Source: Ustilago trichophora (lineage: Eukaryota; Basidiomycota; Ustilaginomycetes; Ustilaginales; Ustilaginaceae). From it: 64,000 nucleotides of DNA. Under the pieces are notes generated by a model, which was given only the letters and a program-made list of their open reading frames with translations, was not told the DNA's origin and did no database searches. The DNA is taken from contig OOIN01000002.1 in the NCBI GenBank assembly GCA_900323505.1, forward strand, positions 1,054,001 through 1,118,000, given 5' to 3'. The position numbers and the translations under genes are program-made. Positions 58,957-64,000 of the stretch are shown one piece after another (the stretch's first letter is position 1; every line of letters starts with the position of its first letter).

Positions 58957-60284
58957 TTAGTAGTCATCCGATCGGCCAGTGCAGCACGAAAGGATATAAG
59001 GTACGATGGAGAGTACGCAAGCGACAAAGGCGCCCCAAGTGATCCAGAGAGCGTTTCCATAGTTGACAACGATGCCGTACTGCTGGTTGTTGACCGAGCT
59101 GCGAGCCTTTGTGTAGATTGCTGTGAGGATGGCAGCGCCAACACCGAGGGTGAGGGCGGCGAGAAGGGCAATGAATGCAGCTCCGAGGAAGGCGAATCGG
59201 TTGCTAAGGAGACCGGCGATCCATGCGAGGAAGGCAAGGCACGAACCGATAAAGATGAGGTACATGGCGGGCTTTGAGTAGTCGCCAAGGTACTTGGAGT
59301 CGCGGAAGGTGGATTGGGGAAGGAAGTTTTGGATCGGCTGACGGGCATCCTGGGGTGCGTCTGCGAGGATGGCATCGACGGGGAGGAATTCAAAGCCGAA
59401 GCTGCGGCTGGTGCAGGCACGGTCTGAGCCCGAGGGCTGACCGGCACAGTAGCGGTAGAGACCCCACTGGTAGTCGTTGCGGATTCCGTTGCCCTGACCA
59501 ACGGGGGCGGCCTGGTTGTTGGCATAGAGGTTGGTGACGCTGTTTCCAGAGCGCGAGAGAGCGTCACCGAGACCAGAGGTGTCAACCGAGACGAATCGGA
59601 TGTTACGGGTGACAATGTTGTCCGTCAACTGGGAAATGTTGGCAAAAACCATAAGGATGACCGCAGCGAAAGTGAGAAACTCGCCTACGTGGATGCAAAA
59701 TTGGCCAAAAGAGTACCAGCAGTGGCGAACGTCGGCGCGTAATCCATGGTAGTGGGACGTCATTTCGTAATCGTCGTCGTTATCGTCAGAGTCGTTACCG
59801 TGTCAGGGGGGAGAGGAGCAAGAAGTGGAACAAGGGGCGAATGTAGGGTCAGCATGGTTACTCGTATGGCAGTTTATACGAGATGGAGGTCGAGGCGATT
59901 GGATGTGCGGTGCGTGCTTGGGATGCGATTGATATCTCTTTCAGCTTCGATCCATCGGCGGCATCGAACCCCTTGCCCTCGGCCCTTCGTTACCCTCGGC
60001 CCTACACCGCAACAGCCTCCTGTGTTTAGCAGGAACGAGTCCAAGCAAGATCCTCTAGAATTTTGATCAAAGAAGATCTTGCGGCAAACAAAAGCCACGT
60101 TGGATACCACCCGGCTCGATTGTGGAGATACTGTTGTACTATGCTCGTCTGACCATTTGGTGCATGTGCATGCACATCCTCTCACACATTTAATACCCAA
60201 AACCCAAATTTGCAAGCCAAGCACGGATCGCTGTATGGATTGTGTGCACTTACCGAGTCCGACGCAAAGACCTCTGAAGACCAT
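58957..60284 (-). CDS. SUR7/PalI-family membrane protein (2 exons)
   Basis: Four-TM plasma-membrane protein of the SUR7/PalI family, involved in eisosome/cortical patches or pH sensing in other fungi. I propose exon 1 at 60284-60254 (MVFRGLCVGL plus one base), a 569-nt intron with a GTAAGT donor and ACGTAG acceptor, and exon 2 at 59684-58957: 252 aa in total. Splicing places a compact N-terminus directly before TM1 (EFLTFAAVILMVFANISQL), as in family members. A claudin-like loop motif YQWGLYRYC is at about residue 86-94. TM2-TM4 are near PAMYLIFIGSCLAFLAWIAG, FAFLGAAFIALLAALTLGVG and ITWGAFVACVLSIVPYI. Alternative: an unspliced start at the ATG 59763, giving 268 aa with an odd hydrophilic leader. 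Confidence 0.8.
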
Positions 60285-63200
60285 GTTGGGCTAGTGGATG
60301 TTGCTGTTTCCGAAAGAGAAGCAGAGTATGAAGATGGGTATCTGATGGATGGGTAGTCGATCCGATCAAATCCGTTTGTAGAGGAGAGCCCTGGACGAGG
60401 TGGTGGAGAGTTGGGTGGTGAAGGTGATGGAGATAAAGGTACGTGGAAAGGTTCGACGGGTGGAGTGGTGAAGGAGCTGGCTGAGGAGTTTTATTCTGGA
60501 CGACGACTAAGCAGCGAGCAAGTGACGGGCAGAGGGCGGGCAAGAGCGGGCAATGGAAAATGACGATGTGATCTCTCAATCGAAGCAGAGCAAAGCAGCA
60601 GCAGAGGGAGAGCCGAGAAGTTCAGGATTCACGGGAACGGGCATTAGACGAGCGGCGGTGCTTGAATTGTGAGAGGGCGGACACCGTACTGTAACTAACC
60701 AACGCTTTTCCTCCGTCGTATGCTGGGCAGCACAGAGGTTACCATAGTAGTATTATGTGGCTCATGATGAGTATGAATTCATGAGCGTGTGATGCTTGCA
60801 AGCTCTTCAAGGCGAAATGTGCACTCTTTCTGTCTTCGACGTGTTTGCCGGTGAGCAAAGTCATGCTGAAGCACTAGCACAAGTACGAGTACAAGCACAA
60901 GCACAAGCACAAGCACAGGCGTAGTTGCTCAAGGCTTGGCTATGACTCAAATGTGCGGCGGGGAGACAAAAGTGTAGCCAACTTCAGTAATGACGGAAGA
61001 AGAAAAAGTGGTGAGAGAGGCAGAATAGCAGAGAGAGATTGTGATGTAGAACCTTGCTGCAACCTCAACAACCGGGTTAGGTGCAGTGCAGTGACTGAAC
61101 ACGATCGGAGTTTCAGAGTGTGCGTCGCTGCCGCTTTTAGGCTTGGAAAGAGTGACGACGATCTTTTTTGATTTTTTTTTTTTTTGAGCAGCAGTACTGT
61201 AACAGCAAGCAAGGATGATCCTCCCCGCTCGAAGCGACCTTTCTTTTCCTTTTTGACAGGCACGCATCATGTTTCAGCAGGTGAACCGTTAATCCCTCCA
61301 CACCACCGCACAACACAGCACAGGGCGAGCATCAGTTTTCCTTTTTTTTTTTTTCTTCTTTTTTTTTTGCATGAAAATCATGACGAGAGACTGGACCTTG
61401 GCCTTTGACCTTTTGAACTTCAAATTAGAAATCACAGCTGCAAGCACAAAGGCAACGCAGGTCAAGACAAGGCAAATCACCAAATGCGAGCAACCACTCA
61501 CGACGACCCCAAAGGAAAGGCCGATGACGCTTTCCAACAGATGGACCTCTGCGTAGAATTGCAGCAAACGTTTCTTTTTTCTTGTTTCCTCGCTACTTCA
61601 TCCTCGAGCTCAAAAAGAAGTTTCCAAAACCATATCTCGAAAATATACTGCAGCATGCTTGCTATCGATTCCAGCATGATTCAATTGTTATTTGTGTCAA
61701 CACTGAGCATGGACTAGAGCGTTGTTCCGCGCACGTCACTGTGTTATACAGTACCATGGCCTTTGATCACCGGTAGCTCAAGCTTCCATTTCATACTGAA
61801 AATCTTGTCTACCAAAAGCATGACTGCCAAGCCGATTAGCGCTCGCCGAGAACCACACCATTGCCGACGAGTGGTGCATAGTACGCTGAAGTCACGGATG
61901 CAACACCAGCGTTGCCGTGCAGATGCAGAGTCCTAATTTTGGAACTCCTTCTTTTGGTCCTCCTCCTTGCCTTATTTTCCATCGGACCCCGCCCTCATCC
62001 ACTTCGAAGCCGACACTAGAGATGATCGGGCCGAGTTCTGTATGAGCAGCTCAGGCTGTGTCTTGTAAGCCCATGTGCATGGTAGAGCACACAGCCACCA
62101 CACGGTCTCAACATGTTGATATCAGCATAGCCAAACGTGGATGCATCCAGTTGAGCTGGTCGTCTCTCCAATCATACCGCTCGAATGTCCTCTCTCTCTC
62201 TTCGCCATCCGACAAAGTGCTGACAATGGCAACGTGCATTCTCATCATCGAGGTTGCCTCGAAATGAATGCACAAGTCGGGGTCCATCGTCTCGACCTTA
62301 CGACGTCATCTTCTCCGCCTTGTCAGCGAGCTGAACCCTCGATTTACCCGTGGTCCGCTCCTCTGGGGTCCAAGTCAAGCCTGTCATTGCCCAACATAGG
62401 GTGCAGCTCTCGATTTCACATTCTTGAGCTCTCAGACAGCGTTAGGCTCGAGGTAGCTTCATTACCGTTGGCCAAAGAAAGACGATCTCCATCCCATGCT
62501 CTGGTTCGGATCGCACTGCTTCACCCTTCGCTCGCTACCCGAATGCTTACCCTTGCGCACATCGCCTCTCGCTTCCGTCTCTTTGCACTCTTGAGCAGAA
62601 CTCATGGCAGCGGTAGTAGGGCTTGTTGCAGCCTAGGCACTATGGTCTTCACACTCCGGCATAAACCTTGCCACCTTCAAGAGCACAAGGCACGACTCGA
62701 CATGTTGATGTCGTCCTCTATGAGCGTCAGAGCACCAGCAAAATGAGCGAAGGAAGGCCTCTGTCAGTCAGAGAAAAGATGAGAGAACAAGCAGGTCAGA
62801 TGGGCCGAGCCAAAAGGGATCGTCGCTCCCCGAAAGGCTCTGTCTAAGCGAGGTTGAGATGCAATCACCCCTCTTGCCTGGCGGCCCAGCCTCACTTCTG
62901 TCGTCATTCTGCAGCAGCAGACCCTTCTTTTTTGTCTCCAATCTGAACCTGACTTTACTTCGCTCTAACAAAACGTTAAATGATTTACGACTGATCTACG
63001 CCAATGTGGCTTTCCATCGGCAGATTCCACTTCGCGTTTCTTTCCTCTACTTGAGTGAAGCCATTGTCGGCGTCCCCGATTGAGAATGGTCTCCTCCTAG
63101 TTCATACCTGGATTTCAACCCCTCACTCCATTCTGATTCGGCTCCTCCGCTGATGCTGATGGCAAAGCAGAGGTGAAGAGCGCTGCAGACTGTAGTCAGC

Positions 63201-63721
63201 CCTTAGCCCACCCAAGCATTCAGCGGCAGTGAGGAAGCGTGGGAAGACACGTTTTTGTGTTTTTGGTCTGCACAACTAGAAATTTTTACAGAAATCGAAT
63301 GCGACACAGCTGCAGCTCTGCATCAATTTCAACCTGCGCGTGCCGTCAACGGCACCGAGCAAATCTCAAAACCTACAGAGTTTGCACAGAGATAGAGAAG
63401 CGTGCTTCGTTAGCCTCCAAAGCACCTTGTCGACGTTCAAGATGTTGTCGTTCTTCTAACCATACCTTGCTATTTCCTCCTTCACAGCATTGATCATCAT
63501 CGGCGACGTTCGAAACGCAGCACCATTTTAGCAAGAGGATAAACACGAGCCAGCCAGGGCGACATCCATAACGCCGACCATCGTTCGGTCTCCTTTTCGA
63601 ACAAACCAACACTTTCAAGTGTTTGGCAAATTAGATTCGGATCAAGCGACAAAGACCCAAGACAGGATCGTCTCCGTAGGCCCCCCATCTCTCTGTGGCA
63701 ATCGCCCTCCGTGACTCCAGC
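60285..63721. other. Long gene-poor region
   Basis: 3.4 kb with no recognisable gene. It holds a hexamer repeat (acaagc)n at about 60883-60918, T-tracts at 61163-61185 and 61340-61368, and an ATG frame of 201 codons at 62141-62746 that resembles nothing known. Its right part is the likely long promoter/leader of the next gene. Confidence 0.55.
60883..60918. repeat. (ACAAGC)n hexamer repeat
   Basis: About six head-to-tail units, the first two diverged (acgagt, acaagc). Confidence 0.85.
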
Positions 63722-64000
63722 ATGTCCTCGCCGCAGCACTACTACGGCTCGCTATCCAGCGGCCGTGCCGTATCGCCTCCGCCCGACTCGCGACCGCCTC
63801 TTGATGGCAACCGCGGCGACTCGTCCGGGGATCATCAGCTTCAACAGGATCTCGATGCAGCTCGACAGATGAGCAAAGCACGCGGTGGTCAGGATCCCAG
63901 CCCGCCTCGAGCGAGCATCTCGGATGACCAGGCTGAACCTTACTTCTACGAAGGTCTCAACAAGAGCCCCGCCGCCGTCCCCGTTCGAGCTCCAGCACCA
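63722..64000 (+). CDS. Unrecognised protein, N-terminal part, runs off the window
   Basis: Open frame of 93 codons from the ATG at 63722 to the right edge with no stop. The visible part starts MSSPQHYYGSLSSGR and is Ser/Pro/Asp-rich, as expected of a disordered N-terminal tail of a larger protein. It is preceded by a pyrimidine-rich stretch. A short segment (EPYFYEGLNKSP) might be a conserved motif. No function is assigned. Confidence 0.6.
   Translation, partial: MSSPQHYYGSLSSGRAVSPPPDSRPPLDGNRGDSSGDHQLQQDLDAARQMSKARGGQDPSPPRASISDDQAEPYFYEGLNKSPAAVPVRAPAP

Noticed and set aside
59941..59985. Minus-strand GGTTCGAT as a possible tRNA T-arm
   Set aside because: The flanking bases do not form a T-stem and no D-arm or anticodon arm could be drawn.
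62141..62746. 201-codon ATG frame in the right-hand gene-poor region
   Set aside because: No recognisable motif or domain; such a frame is not rare by chance at this GC content. Kept only as a note.
1..64000. CRISPR arrays, bacterial operons or prophage
   Set aside because: None seen; introns and gene content are fungal.

Overview
This window looks like nuclear DNA of a basidiomycete smut fungus (Ustilaginaceae; Ustilago/Sporisorium-like). The basis is inference: long, mostly intron-poor genes of moderate GC, short GTAAGT...CAG introns, long serine- and acid-rich disordered protein regions, and a fungal gene set (ERG5, Alb1, SUR7 family, UPF0658). I could not run a search, so the species is not assigned.

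Layout, left to right. 1-45 kb is an ordinary gene block: a SAM methyltransferase with a His-rich insert (-), tubulin cofactor D (+), a class 3/DAG-lipase-like protein (-), ribosome-biogenesis factor Alb1 (+, 2 exons), sterol C-22 desaturase ERG5 (-, 3 exons), an orphan TET/JBP-like 2OG oxygenase (+), GPI mannosyltransferase I GPI14 (-, 2 exons), SelO AMPylase (+, 3 exons), a JMJD4-like JmjC hydroxylase (-), a Ulp1-type SUMO protease (-), an Ecdysoneless/SGT1 homologue (+), an ankyrin + DIL protein (-), a UPF0658 Golgi membrane protein (+) and a large MIT-domain protein (+). Most are housekeeping genes with no operon-like logic. ERG5, GPI14 and the SUR7-family gene all serve membrane or cell-surface biology, but they are not adjacent.

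45.4-58.4 kb is a mobile-element nest. The outer element is a tyrosine-recombinase retrotransposon of the Ngaro/DIRS class (about 5.2 kb without its insert). It has split direct repeats in the order A1-[gag, RT/RNase H, YR]-B1-A2-B2. Inside its gag sits a complete, very young Ty3/Gypsy element of 7,754 bp. Its 386-bp LTRs differ at one base by eye, and it is flanked by a 4-bp CCGT duplication. Its gag and pol are intact and joined by what reads as a textbook -1 ribosomal frameshift signal: GGGAAAC, a 6-nt spacer, then a possible H-type pseudoknot. The Ngaro copy itself carries YLND instead of YxDD in its RT.

58.4-64 kb returns to host sequence: a SUR7/PalI-family membrane protein (-) whose first exon is only about 10 codons, a 3.4-kb stretch with no recognisable gene, and the first 93 codons of an unrecognised gene running off the right edge (+).
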